Source of the DNA: Drosophila miranda
Lineage: Eukaryota > Arthropoda > Insecta > Diptera > Drosophilidae
Direction of reading: 5' to 3'
NCBI RefSeq assembly: GCF_003369915.1
Contig: NC_046676.1
Location: forward strand, 8,277,501-8,341,500
Length of the DNA stretch: 64,000 nt
Positions 37,156 through 49,110 of the stretch are shown here, piece after piece (position 1 is the first letter of the stretch; each line of letters starts with the position of its first letter). The notes under the pieces are model-generated. The model had not been told where the DNA came from, searched no databases, and worked only from the letters and a program-made list of their open reading frames with translations. The position numbers and the translations under genes were made by a program.

Positions 37156-40100
37156 ATGATGGTTGTCCGCCCCGCCATGTCAGCGGAGTTAATACAATCC
37201 GCGAGCGCGACAGATCGCGGATATAGTGATGCTATATGTGACCGCGAGGTCATGAATGAGGATGATCGCGAGGAAGGCGAAATTGTTGATGATTACGAGG
37301 TGATAATATCCTCAGAGGATGAAGAGTTCAAGCTGCGAGCACGGATCCAGCAATTGGAGGAGAACAACAAGGATGTGGAGCGGATGGATATGCTGGCCGC
37401 AAATTTGGCAAATCAATATAGTAAGAAACATGTAGAATAAAATTGCTGTGTGTGCGTGTGTGTGTTTGCAAGTACCCGTACATACATACGTGTGTTTCAT
37501 AGGGCTTCTCCCATTTTTAAAAATTTGATGACCAAGGGTCGATTTCCAGCCAAAGTTATTTGAGTTTGTAGTTATTGCCCCTTCCTCTCACTCGAGATAA
37601 GGTTTTTGTTTTTTTTTAAAATTACAGATTATCCGGAGCTCGAAGAGCGAACTGTGCGGCTTCCACGAAAATCTCCGGTCTATCTGTTTTCCGATGTGTC
37701 CAGCTATTCGGATAACGATTACGATTACGATTCACAGCGTAATTACCACAGATCGAGACTGAGCCGCGTAGATACTGGCAGGAGACTGCTGAATGGCGAC
37801 CACAAAAGGAGTACCTATGCGCGGCGCTACAAGCCACAGTATCTACGCAGTCGCCAGCTGACCCCAAGCTATAAGAACTATCATCTTCAGAAGTCGACCC
37901 ATCATCATCATTATCAGGAGCAGGATGCCTTATTGCTGCACTCCTTCGACAGATTTACAGACGACGAGATACGCGAGTACGATGTGACCTCCGAGAATGA
38001 GGGGGAAGAGGTCCTGGACCTGGAGCGCCTGAAGCTCAGCAGGGACAAGCTGCGCGTGGCTTTGGCCAGAGAGGAGCGGAATGATATGTTGGGAAAGTAC
38101 AGGAACAGCCTCAGAGAGCGACTGCAGTATCCCCTGCGAAAGTCGCCCAAGGACTACCCGGCAAACAAGGGGCTGCTGTCGCCGCCAGTGCAGCAACTCC
38201 CCGATGTTTTCTGTCTGGAAGAGGGGGCGGAGGCGAATGCGCCACCGTCCGCTCCATCTCCACGCGGAGACCCCGCTGAGCTTAGTCTGCGTCTGATAGC
38301 CCTCAAGTCTGCCATTATCAAGAAGCATATGGCGCGAAAGAAGCGCGATGCGGAGCGAGCCTACTCACCCACCGACATGATTAACCGCGTCCATCCCACA
38401 GTCAGTTACACGGATGAAATAGACGACCTAATGGAGATAAGTCCGGCTGCCTCGCCAGAACGCGAACCGAATCCCTTCCGCTGCCACACGGAGGATGCTG
38501 TTAACACGAAACCGGTGGACATGGACTTAGCCGAAACGGATAGCGATGAGCAGAAAGGCCCCTGGAATACGTGGGCGAACAATTGGAACTCATTCGACAG
38601 AGCCGGCGGTAGCTGGCGCTGCTTTATGCCCAATAGCTCGCTGCCGCCCGTATCCATGCCAATTGTGATAGACTCGGACGATGATCTGTATGATGACGAG
38701 GAGCCGCCACCACCGCCGCCATTCCACAATCGTCCCATCCATCTTGACGAGGATGCCAGGGATGCCATGCATCTGGTCGATGAGCAAAATTCCAATCACA
38801 GCTCCCTAACGTATACTCAATCCGTTTCTATGGAAAACACAGAGACGCAAACGAAGAGTTTTTACAAATCGCAAACGCCGGAAACGAGCGACGATGAAGC
38901 TGGAGCCTTGCGCGCCATGCTCCTGTCTAATCTGAAGACCGCCAAGGAGGCCAAACCTACGCGTATACCTCTTCTACCGACGCCAGGCCTGTCTTTTCCT
39001 CCAGCACTATTACCTCCATTGCCTGTACCTGCCCCGACTCTGGCAGTGTCTACATTAAAATCGGATTCGATTGGTTCCAGCGATTCCGATGATCCAGAAC
39101 AACTGCGCTCGCTGCTTCTGTCCAGCATTGCCACCAAAAAGGGCAGTTGTTTCCGCACAATCAAGTCCCGTCTCAGCCCAGAGATACTCAAGAATGCGGT
39201 GCGCCGCTTCCAGTCCTGTGCTTTTGTGGCGCCCAGTAAAGAAGACAAACAGTCTCAGGATGATAATCAACCAATTGGCCAGCCCCAGGATGATAGTCAG
39301 CCAATTGTACAGCCCCAGGATGATAATCAGCCAATTGTACAGCTCCAGGATGATAATCAGCCCATTGAACAGCCCCAGGACGACAGTCAGCCAATTGTAC
39401 AGCCCCAGGATGATATTCAGCCAATTGTACAGCTCCAGGATGATAATCAGCCCATTGAACAGCCCCAGGATGATATTTATCAAATTGAAGGTGCGGAGAA
39501 AATCGAGCAGGAAGTGCCCTCGCAGCACCTCGTTGAGGCTGCTTTTAAGTCCCAAGATTCAAACCAATCCTCCATCGGACCTCAGCCTGAATCTAGCCAT
39601 GGATCTAGCAAAGATATGACGATTCAGAAGTCACCCTGCGCTAAAATTATCAAAATTGTAAAACCCAACAAGGTGATCAATAAGAAGAGCACAACCAAAC
39701 GCAAACTTTCCACAGAGGAGCCATCCTCCGCAAAGCTGAGCTGTACGCGACCCTCGACACTGTTGGTGACGGAGCCCCTTAACCCGTTGAAGGTCCATGC
39801 CAGCTCCCCTGTCACGCGACTGGTCACCAATATCGATTCGGCTAGCATCAAGGTGAGCAAGATGATCATCAGCCTGGCCGATGACTCAGCGGCGAGCGAT
39901 GATAACCTGGAGCTGAGCTCGTGCTTTGGCGACTCCAATTACACTGAAAATGCCAGTCCTCTCAGCCTGGCCATGGGCAGTCCCAGTGGCTCTACAACGA
40001 GATCGAATACTCCCAACTCGGAGATACTAGAATCGACTCCGGCATCCACCTCCACTCCCAACCTCAGGCGATCGGTCATGAGTGAATACTTTGAGAAGAA

Positions 40101-41991
40101 GATCGATGATTATCTGAAGCAGGCGCGTTCCAAGGTCCCTACACCAGGCACAAATGGTACCAAAGAGACTAAGACAGACAAGCCCACGGAAAATACGTCT
40201 GAAACGGAGAGGTTGCTAAAAAATCCGCCAAAAGTTGCCACTATAAAGCCCCAACAGACAAAGAAAACTCCTCTGGTGGGTAGAAGCTAACACTAGCCAC
40301 GATCAAAATATTCTTTACCATTCTTTTCATTTCAGGCAGTGCGACATTTGCCTGTGGCTTCGCAGAAGGAGTATCTACGCCTGATCGAACGCATGCAGTT
40401 GCTAGAGCAGAAGAAGCTGAAGACAGCCAAGAAAGCAAAAGCTGCAGGCAAGGCAACAACAGCCGCATTGGGGAAAGCTCCAACAACGAACGGCCCCAGC
40501 CAAGTGGTTCAAAAGGCAGCCATCCACAGCAGCAGCAGTAAAGCAGCAGGGCAGCAGGCAGCAGGGGCAGGGAATAAAACCAAGGTCAAAACCATCGTGA
40601 AGCCAATTCAACCGCCCAGGGAGTCCCGGCTGAAGTCGTTCGAAAACTCATTTGCCAGAATCGGGTAGATATACACGCGCTGGATAGCGATCAGGGTTAC
40701 TCATCTCTAATTGTGTGTCTGTTCCAGGGGAAGCATGATAGCAAATTTGGAAAAGTCCATGCAACTGGTCGAGGAGGCTAAGAAGTCGAAGGCGGTGCGC
40801 ATGCGAGGCTCGCATCGGCTGAAAGAGCTCTACAGCGAGATGCAGGCCGTAAGGCAGGTCGTCCAGCAGGAGGAGCTGAAGCTGGCCCGCATTCAGCCGG
40901 AGATTCAGACCACCCACCAGATCATCTTATCACTCAATCAAAAACGCAACAAGCTCTACGCAGCGGCCATGGACCTGGGCAAAGGATTAAGGGGCGACGA
41001 CTACAGGTACTACCACAACGACAACAGCAGCCAGATTGCAGATCCACGTGGGAATGGTGGAAACAAACGAGCAACACCGAGCTCCAAATGCCCAGAGCTC
41101 GGGACACCAGAATATTTCTATGCGATTATAGATTCGCTTTTCTTGCAGGTTGCTCGACGAGGGAAAGGCGGAAATCAGACACAAATCAACGCAGCTCTCC
41201 AAGCAGATCCGCCTCTACAACTCAATAGTGAAATACGACGATCTTAAGAAGTTGACGAAGGAGCAGCAACCTCTGCCGCTGCCACCAGCTGAAAACGAGA
41301 GCCAGCCGCCACTGACTGCGATGGAGCCCCAGTCGGCAAGGGTGGATCAGTCGAGTCGAACTGCCTCTGAGGCAGCGAGGGAATCGGAGGCGAATGGAAT
41401 ATCGACTGATACTGCGATAGTTGCACGCTCAGAGCCACCACCGCCAGAGAAAGCCACCGAGTCCGAGGCCCAACTGATGCCAGATGTGCGTGGATTTTAT
41501 TATACATATACCAATTGCTTCGTTTCTAATGCTAAGAAAGTTCTCAAGTCATTCAACTCATTTACGGCTGTGTTCCATCCGTGCTGAGTCCACTCGCCGA
41601 ACTGTGGCCCACAAAAAAAGCCCCCAAACTAACGAAACGGTTGAGTTTATTTTCAGAATCAACCCCTGGACGAGCCAGACCCAAAGTCGAAACCAGAACC
41701 GGTATATAAACTTCGGCCAGGACCCTACACAGTGGGCACTATGAGGGAGCTGCGCGAGGAGGAGGCAGCGTCGGTGAGGGACACGTACCTTCCGGCGTAC
41801 CGATCGATCATGCCGCGGAATTACAGTAGGTGAGTAAAATCTTCGGATCGGCCGGTTGGCGAAATGTATTTCCGTGCTTTTACTCCATCCCGATAAGCCC
41901 CTGCGATGTCCATGCCACCATCTGTCCCTTCGAGCTGATGGGACGCTGCGAGGATGCGGACTGTTCCTACCTGCATTTGGGCCGTCTGTAG
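37156..41991 (+). CDS. ZFC3H1-like nuclear RNA-surveillance protein
   Basis: Seven exons, 37156-37420, 37628-40275, 40336-40664, 40728-41006, 41149-41485, 41657-41829 and 41898-41991, give 1374 aa. The start could instead be the second ATG at 37186. The N-terminus carries the EEGEIVDDYEVIISSEDEE acidic signature. The long middle is low-complexity, with an acidic proline-rich stretch (EEPPPPPP) and a decapeptide repeat array. Two coiled-coil segments follow. The end is CPFELMGRCEDADCSYLH, the zf-C3H1 type zinc finger of ZFC3H1/Red1 proteins. In the family it links MTR4 and PABPN1 in the PAXT connection that feeds polyadenylated nuclear RNAs to the exosome. The C-terminal TPR part of vertebrate ZFC3H1 is absent. 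Confidence 0.75.
39256..39490 (+). repeat. Decapeptide-coding tandem array in the ZFC3H1-like gene
   Basis: Nearly eight copies of a 30-bp unit encode QDDxQPIxQP/L. A higher-order unit of three decapeptides is present twice in succession with few changes, pointing to recent expansion. Confidence 0.9.
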
Positions 41992-43278
41992 GCGACAACC
42001 CCAGCCTCAGACCCAGCCCCAGCCCCAGCCCCAGCTCTGGGACCGTTAGCTGCCAAAAACCAAACTCTTTCAAACTAACCTAAAACAAAAACAAAAAAAA
42101 AACACACAAAAACACACAAACGTGAAACAAAAATAACATTCTTAAATAGCGTGCTTGAATTCTGGTAAGTTGAACTCTTCACGCGACTAATATTTAAATG
42201 TTGTTTTCAGTCAACGTTAAAAAAAAAAAAGAGTAAAACACACAAAGAACAAATCGGCAATCGAACAATTACAGCTGATCTTTGAAGGGAGCAGAACAGA
42301 GCAGAGAAAAAGCGCAGCAGCCAAAATGAGTGCAAAAACAAACAAACCAAAACAAAATTTTAATGAAAAAAACTAAAAAACAAAAAGCGAAAGATAATGA
42401 ACAAAAGAGAAACCACCGTTCCGTTAGTTGTTTAAACCTTGCTTGTTAATTACATTTCTATATACCTCTCTCTCTCTCGTGCCGTGCAAGTTCGATGTTC
42501 GATGGCGTTCGATGTTCGGTGCTGTACAAACAAGTTTGAACCGCTCGAGCGGATGTGCATTTTTTTTTAACATTACTGGTATACTTTTCCTTTTTGATTT
42601 TGATTTTTTTTTTCCACAAATTTTCCAATTGGAAATTCGAAATGAGTCCTAAAAGGCAACAGCAAGACCTGTAATATTCGTTAAGTTACTTTCGCGTAGT
42701 TTCATTGATTATTTGCTTGCTTTTCAAAACTTTATTGGTAGGATCGTTAGAGGCGATATTGATTTTTTTTTTCCAATCACTCTAAATAGTCATTATATAT
42801 TTGTAATTATTATAAAGATAAAAAAGAAACACCAATTGAATTTACAAGAGAATTAAATAAAAAGGATTTTAAAAATAAATAAAAGCGTTTCCGTGGGTAA
42901 GAATACAGAATCTTGGCACCTACCACGGAAGGACTGCAGAATGTTGGAGGGAATACTCACTGTAATCAATGGAAGATGCCTCCACGAGGACACCAAGGAA
43001 GCTACATGCCTTTGCTAAAAACATTTCGAAAAATTCTCGAGGCCGCGACGGTTCACACCCGGAAAACCAAGGTGCATAGAGGCCAAAACGAAGGCTTCTA
43101 TGGCTAAGAAAAACCAGATTTAATTGAATGTGCTAATTTAGCCTTGTCTTGTTTATTCCTAGATAAATATAATTTAATTTAAATACATTAGATTATCACA
43201 GCCAATACATGCGGGAGTACAAAAATAATTTAATTGTCAGATTTGTTCATTCGATTCACGCCGCATCTTCTCCGCATC
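41992..43278. other. 3' UTR of the ZFC3H1-like gene and intergenic DNA
   Basis: The first part has a CAGCCC/CCAGCC run (41998-42035) and A-rich tracts; AATAAA words near 42856 and 42877 could end the transcript. No further exon was recognised up to the small secreted gene. Confidence 0.4.
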
Positions 43279-43596
43279 TTAGTAGCCCTCATCGTTGCCG
43301 TAATACACATAGGAGTGACACCAGTTCTTGATGCCATCGTCGTTGCTGCAGCACATCGGATATATGATCTCTGACTTGGTGACCTTGGCACAGCGCATGC
43401 ACAGCTCCATGGTGGCGGTATCCATCTCGCACTGCTGCACCTTCTTGATGGTCTCCACCGACAAATCCCCATTGTATTCACTGGGATCCACGAGCATTTT
43501 TGTTTTGCTCTCCTCTGGCGAGGGTCGCGCCTCTACTCCATCGTTCAGGGTGATTAGAAGCAGAGTCGCTATCAGTAGTAGTATATTGTGGAACAT
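43279..43596 (-). CDS. Small secreted Cys-rich protein, unknown function
   Basis: One exon, 105 aa, minus strand. It starts MFHNILLLIATLLLITLNDG, a clear signal peptide. The mature part is acidic, with seven Cys, including ELCMRC and MCC, and ends in a Tyr-rich tail (HSYVYYGNDEGY). The hydrophobic leader and even cysteine spacing argue for a real secreted peptide rather than a chance ORF. Conservation could not be checked. I do not recognise the family. It lies about 1.1 kb before the malate dehydrogenase gene on the opposite strand, with separate upstream regions. Confidence 0.7.
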   Translation of the reverse strand: MFHNILLLIATLLLITLNDGVEARPSPEESKTKMLVDPSEYNGDLSVETIKKVQQCEMDTATMELCMRCAKVTKSEIIYPMCCSNDDGIKNWCHSYVYYGNDEGY

Positions 43597-44672
43597 CTGG
43601 AAAGATGATGAAATGAAATGAAACCGTTAATCAAAATAATGTTTAGGTGGGTGTACTAATGCTTAAATTGGTTTATTCTCTGTTTCTAGTTGACGCAAGA
43701 TCAAACAAGCCCACTGATGCACCAGTTGCTTTTAGGCAGTTCGAACAGGTTTAGACTTTAAAGTAAATTATTTTCACAAATTGGAATATTTTTTTTGCGA
43801 TTCAATTAACATGATATTGCACCTCTATAGACGGTCTGCAAATTAAAGCAAGTTCATTCACTTTCGGGGATTTGTATGGTATAGATCCAATAGTGATATA
43901 TATCGAAATACGCTGCGATTCTTCAATTAACTTCACTTCCTTTTGGCACATTCTATCCATCATTTGGATTGCCGATAATCTTTGTGTTGGACATGTCAGA
44001 TGGGGTGTCGTTAGACTTTGGATCCATAAATTCATTCAAGATTTCAAAGGCTAACCCAATGTTTGCTTACTTTCTGAGCCATTCCGCTGGTTGTGTTGAT
44101 TTATTTGTGGATTTATTTATAATACTTTCTCAATTTCCGCTGATGGAGAATACCGCGGACTGAGAGACGAAAATGTTGATTGCTTGAATCTACTTTAGGT
44201 ATATTGTAGGTTTTTTTTCGATGGCTTTGCCATACGTATTGATAGCCTAGCTTGCCCGCAACTGGAAATCAGCGATGATGGGGCATTACTTTTTATACAT
44301 GAACTGAACCATCCGAAGTCCCAGCACTCACTCCCGAGAGCGACGATCTCGTGTCAGCGATCGGAACCGAAGTACCTCAGCAATCGGCAGCCCCAGGTAC
44401 TGTAGTCGTCTCGTCATGGCTGGGGACTTGAAGGTTCGGCGGGGCGATGGAGATATGTGGGGCTTTTCCCACCCTAATCAGAGCGGGTTGGAATTTACAG
44501 TAGGCCCAAGAAGCTACGCCCCTTCAGACGCGCACGTTTCATTGATATATGTACATAGTATCTGACATGTCATTCATTTAGAGTCAACTGAAATTCCGTT
44601 CAGTTCAGCCCCAAATCAGTTGTAGGCACAAATCAGACTTTAGTAAAATTTTGATTATCAGAAAACTGTAAG
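43597..44672. promoter_or_regulatory. Divergent upstream region of the secreted-protein and Mdh-like genes
   Basis: No ORF of interest. A TTTTTATACA sequence near 44289 and TTCAGTTCAG near 44599 (initiator-like) precede the Mdh-like ATG at 44673. The start site is not determined. Confidence 0.3.
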
Positions 44673-45725
44673 ATGTTGGCCTCGACAACCAAGGGACTGC
44701 TGCAACGTTTTCTCAGTCCGAGAAGCTGCCGCCGGGAGTTCAAGGTGGCTGTCGTGGGGGCCAGCGGTGGCATTGGGCAGCCGCTGAGCCTGCTCCTTAA
44801 GCAGAATCCTCTGGTGGGCGAGCTGTCCATCCACGACATGAAGAACATCAAGGGCGTCCAGGCGGATCTCTCGCACATCTGCACCTCGGTCCAGACCAAT
44901 GCGTACGAGGACCAGGAGCTCGGCGACTGCCTGTCCGGTGCCGATGTGGTGGTGGTGTCCGCCGGAATGCCCCGCAAGCCGGGAATGACCCGTGACCAGC
45001 TGTTCGAGGCCAATGCAGGGGTGGCCCTACGCGTGGCCTGCGCCGTCAGCGAGTCCTGTCCCCAGGCCCTGCTGGCCTTTGTCACCAACCCAATCAACTC
45101 GATCGTGCCCATTGCCGCGGAGCTGCTGAAGTCAAAGGATGCGTACGACCCGCGGCGTTTGTTCGGCATCACCACTCTGGATGTGGTGCGGGCCAGTACC
45201 TTCGTCGGGGACTTTCTCAATCTGAATCCCAAAAAGGTGGATCTGCCCGTGATTGGCGGCCATGCCGGGAAAACCATACTTCCCGTCTTTTCCCAGTGCT
45301 GCCCGAGCTTCCAGTGCCAGCTCGAGGATATAAAACGCCTGACGCATCGCATCCAGGAGGCAGGAACCGAGGTGGTGCTTGCCAAGGCTGGGGCCGGCTC
45401 GGCCACTCTGTCCATGGCCTATGCGGCAGCCCGCTTTGTCGACTCCCTGCTGCGTGGCCTCAACGAAGAGCCGGACGTGATGGAGTGCGCCTTTGTCGGC
45501 TACAAGTCCCCATGCCTGCCCTTCTTCGCCACCCCCCTGGTGCTGAGTGGCAAGGGGATCGAGCAGAACCTGGGCCTGCCGCATCTGGACGATTTCGAGC
45601 GGGAGTCCCTGGAGCAAATGCTGCCCGAGCTGGAGAAGAGCATACAGAAGGGCATCGCCTATGCCAAAGAGAATATCGCGGCAAAGGACGAGCAGGAACA
45701 GTGCCAGAATGAGTGCCAGAAGTAG
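44673..45725 (+). CDS. Mitochondrial-type malate dehydrogenase, intronless paralogue
   Basis: This is a single exon of 350 aa. It has a basic N-terminal presequence, then the NAD-binding loop VAVVGASGGIGQ, the mobile-loop arginines in RKPGMTRDQLF, NPINS, the aspartate of TTLDVVRA and the catalytic histidine of GGHAGKTI. The active site is therefore intact. The enzyme interconverts malate and oxaloacetate with NAD in the mitochondrial matrix. The C-terminus ends in an unusual Glu/Gln/Cys-rich tail (EQEQCQNECQK). The lack of introns suggests a retrocopy. D. melanogaster has testis-biased Mdh-like paralogues elsewhere, and I know of none at this location. Confidence 0.9.
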   Translation: MLASTTKGLLQRFLSPRSCRREFKVAVVGASGGIGQPLSLLLKQNPLVGELSIHDMKNIKGVQADLSHICTSVQTNAYEDQELGDCLSGADVVVVSAGMPRKPGMTRDQLFEANAGVALRVACAVSESCPQALLAFVTNPINSIVPIAAELLKSKDAYDPRRLFGITTLDVVRASTFVGDFLNLNPKKVDLPVIGGHAGKTILPVFSQCCPSFQCQLEDIKRLTHRIQEAGTEVVLAKAGAGSATLSMAYAAARFVDSLLRGLNEEPDVMECAFVGYKSPCLPFFATPLVLSGKGIEQNLGLPHLDDFERESLEQMLPELEKSIQKGIAYAKENIAAKDEQEQCQNECQK

Positions 45726-46279
45726 CCTCCTCACTCCTAAAAAGCTACCGAACATTCCATGACATTCATTACACTCCACTCACGAACGATCGATCGACAT
45801 TATGTATGTACACATATAGACAGACGCATATTTATACTACAACATTCACATTCACATTCAGATTCAGATTCAGATTCACATTCATATTCATGTTGCGTAG
45901 ACACAGTCAATTAGTGAAACATCATGCTGCTGATAATGGACTTTTCATGGGCGCTAAACTGATTACAACCGATTGATAGGCCTGATCCCTGATGCGCCAC
46001 TATATGATGCAATGCCTTCCCATAGAGAATTCCCTTCCGGCAATAATGCGGAATCTCCGGCGACACTATAACACACGCATTCCCCGGATGACGGATGATC
46101 TCACTCTGCCCTCTCCGTCTCCGTCTCCCTCTCTCTCTTTCTCTCTCTGGCCAGACCCGTCTTGTTTATTTAATTCAAATTGATACGCAAAACTAATTAA
46201 TGTCGAAACAATGTCTGTAATTGCATATCAGATTCTAGGAAACGGTATGGTTAACCCCCTTTTTATAAACGTAAAAATT
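45726..46279. other. Downstream of the Mdh-like gene; TTCACA/TTCAGA hexamer run
   Basis: An eight-fold TTCACA/TTCAGA/TTCATA array lies at about 45845-45890, and a CTCCGT/CT-rich tract at about 46108-46150. No gene is evident. Confidence 0.6.
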
Positions 46280-46283
46280 TAAT

Positions 46284-47085
46284 GTAAACTTTTTCAATTG
46301 GTTTATTTTTCCGCATTTCCCGACAAAAACGAGGGGGAACGTTGTGAGTTGCTGCGGACACCGCAACTCTACATTTATACCCGATACTTAGTCTCGATAC
46401 TGGCTCTCCTCCGCCAGAGGACGCACACATTGCACGACGATGGATGTGTGAGTGAGAGACAGAAAAGACAGCCACTGAAAGTTCATTTGTTCCGTATGGC
46501 TATAATAATGATGCCATCTGCTTCAGATTCGGCAATCTGGTAGATATGGTTATTCTCGATATGTGGTGCGAAATTTTGATATATCACAGGAGTGGGGATA
46601 CCCAATTTGGTTGCTCTAGCTCGTATAGTCTCTGGGATCTAGGCGCTCCGGCAAAGCCGACCTTGAAACGTGTGTGTTAGAGAGAGACAGAGCGAGAGAG
46701 AACGGAATTGTTTTCCTCATTCTGGCTATAATAACGATACGAACTGGTTCGTATCTGCAGTCTAGAAGATTTAGTCATTCTCTACGATTCTGCATTTTTG
46801 GTTTTCGCGTATCTTTAAAATTGTGGATGCCACAGATTTTCCTGCTTTGTGGTATCGGAAGAGGGCGGAGCGAAGTTTTGAAATGCAGCTGTAACAGTGA
46901 CATATCACAGAAGTCTGGATGGAAAATTTAGTTGTTCTAGCTCTTATAGTCTCTGAGCAGTAGGCGCTCATAGGGACGGACAAATCAATATACTTTATGG
47001 CGTCGGAAACGCTTCCTTCTGGACGTTACCACTTTCACCACAAATGTATATACCCCTATACTCATTTTGAGTATCGGGTATAAAA
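46284..47085. mobile_element. Degenerate dispersed repeat ending GAGTATCGGGTATAAAA
   Basis: The block runs from CGCATTTCCCGACAAAAACG to a terminal GAGTATCGGGTATAAAA. It holds internal direct repeats (GCTCTAGCTCGTATAGTCTC near 46612 and TTCTAGCTCTTATAGTCTC near 46934) and a GAGAGAGACAG run. I recognise this sequence type as abundant in obscura-group noncoding DNA, but I cannot name the family with confidence. No intact ORF. Confidence 0.5.
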
Positions 47086-48732
47086 AATACATGCATCATT
47101 CATAAATATATTACCGAAGGTCACGATGGGAAGGGCAAATTGGCAACGGGTAAAAAGGGTCCGTCCGTAGCTTAAAAGGAAACAATATTTGTTCAAGTGA
47201 GCAATCTCAAAATTTAATCAAAAATTATGTAACCTTTTGCTCTGTTCATTTGCTCAATGAATTTGAAAACAAATGTAAGTAATTCCCTTTTTACAATTTA
47301 CAACAAAATACATACATAGCTACAAATCGCAGCAGATAAGATTGGAATTCCGGGGAATTTCTCATGTTAGGGGTGTTGTTGAGATCCCAGCGACCCTGGC
47401 AACTTCCCCTGGATGAAGTCTATGAACCGATCGCACACGCAGATCATTCCTGTATTCTATAGTCCATATTTGAAGACCCAGTTTGAAGTAATTAAGCAAG
47501 ATGAAAAACTAAACCAAGCAAACAAACAATGCAATTCACTAGCTGATTACACTAATCGAATCATCTGTATTGTCATTGGCTACAGTTAAGTAAAGTGAAA
47601 TCGTGCTTACATCAAAGTACTTGAACAATTATACATACACATGCACACATGTGGAAGAAGGAGGTACGTACCAGGGCATTGTCATTTTGAACCAATTAAC
47701 TTTTGTCTAGGTGTAAACACCAAATAATAAGCAATGATTCCTTGGCCCAGACAATGAACTTTGGAGCCAAGAGATTATCGCAATCAGCCACCATTCTGTG
47801 CTCATTTCTGATTTCATATTTTCTTTCTTTCTTTCTTTCTTTCTTTTTTTTTTTGGTGCTAATTAGTCCACTCGATCGGACAGGGAAGCACTCCCCAATA
47901 TAGTATTTGTCCAGACAAGTGGTTTCGTTTATCAGATCGCGCACGTTTCATGGAGCATAAATCATGAAACATTTCATTAAAATTTGGAAAAGATTCAGTG
48001 AATCGACACTATTGATGGAATGATGGAATGGTATGCTTCATGATCTGATCCGAGGAGCTGTTGCCATGGGCCTTTTTGGAGAGGTGTGGGTGAGGGTGTG
48101 GTGGGAGGCTAGACATCCCAGACATACAAGGAAACTGTTACTCCGTATTTATAGAGTCAAGCCACAAAGAGCCGATTGAAGATTGCTCGCGATGGTGACT
48201 ATAAATAGGAATGTTTACAAAATGCCTCTCGGCCGAATCGATCCAATCTCTTATCAGAACGAGGTCACCCACCACCGCTTTTGTTTGTTTGTCTCCGTCT
48301 CCGTCTCCGTCTCCCTCCAGGATGAGTAATGTCATCAGCCGAATTATATATATGTATATGTACATACCCAAGTCGCCTCAAGAATTCAGAAATCATTCCA
48401 CCCGCACGCCGCACGAGGGCTTTTGGCTGGGCTCAAAGTCCAACAGCATAATCATGATCACGATTCATGGATCCGATCCCTGGCATGAGGCTGAAGTGTG
48501 TGCCACCGAAGGAAAAGAAAGATACAATATATTGACTTTTGATAAATGCGAGACTTTCCTATCGGGTCATAAAGTGGTATAATTGATTCAATTTCAACAG
48601 CAAACAGTCGTCTGGCATAGCTTCTTTATCTTCCGCTTTCACGGCTGATTGCACATAGGGATTTCCGCCGTCAATGATAGTAGCCAACGTGCTAATAACG
48701 GAACATTTAAATAAATTCGTTTCTTTATTTAT
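47086..48732. other. Intergenic, microsatellites only
   Basis: Holds a TTTC tetramer run (47821-47846) and CTCCGT repeats (48290-48315). A 123-codon open frame at 48211-48582 is built partly on the repeat and has no recognisable domain. Confidence 0.5.
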
Positions 48733-49110
48733 ACTAGGGGGCAAGCCCCCGTCTCACTTGTTTAAGCAACAAATAAAAAATACCATCGATGGACCGCCAT
48801 CTGCCAGATCCATTTGTATCTGTGGGATAAATATTTATCCATGATATTCAAATTTCAAGCGACGACGACAACCCAAACACAATTATTTCATACAATAGAA
48901 AGATAATAATATAATTCATAATTATAATGAAAATTATTCTCTTTATCCTTAATAATGTTACATTTTATATGTTCTACTTTTTACATTAAATTATTTTCTA
49001 CATTTTTAACAGATCCGAAAAGCTATTCTGTAAAGTTTACAGAGACAGAAAAGCTACTCTTTTGAATTAACAGAGCCGAAAAGCTGTTCTGTTAAATTTG
49101 CTTCTGCTCT
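48733..49110 (-). mobile_element. Helentron/DINE-1-like terminus with subterminal repeats
   Basis: On the minus strand GGGGGCTTGCCCCCTAGT (48750-48733) forms a perfect 6-bp hairpin followed by CTAG, the layout of Helitron/Helentron 3' ends. Upstream, at 49010-49105, are three roughly 32-bp repeats of ACAGANCCGAAAAGCTNTTCTG. There is no coding capacity. The 5' end was not located. Confidence 0.45.

Noticed and set aside
48211-48582. 123-codon open frame on the plus strand
   Set aside because: It crosses a CTCCGT microsatellite that yields a Ser-Pro run. No domain or signal peptide.
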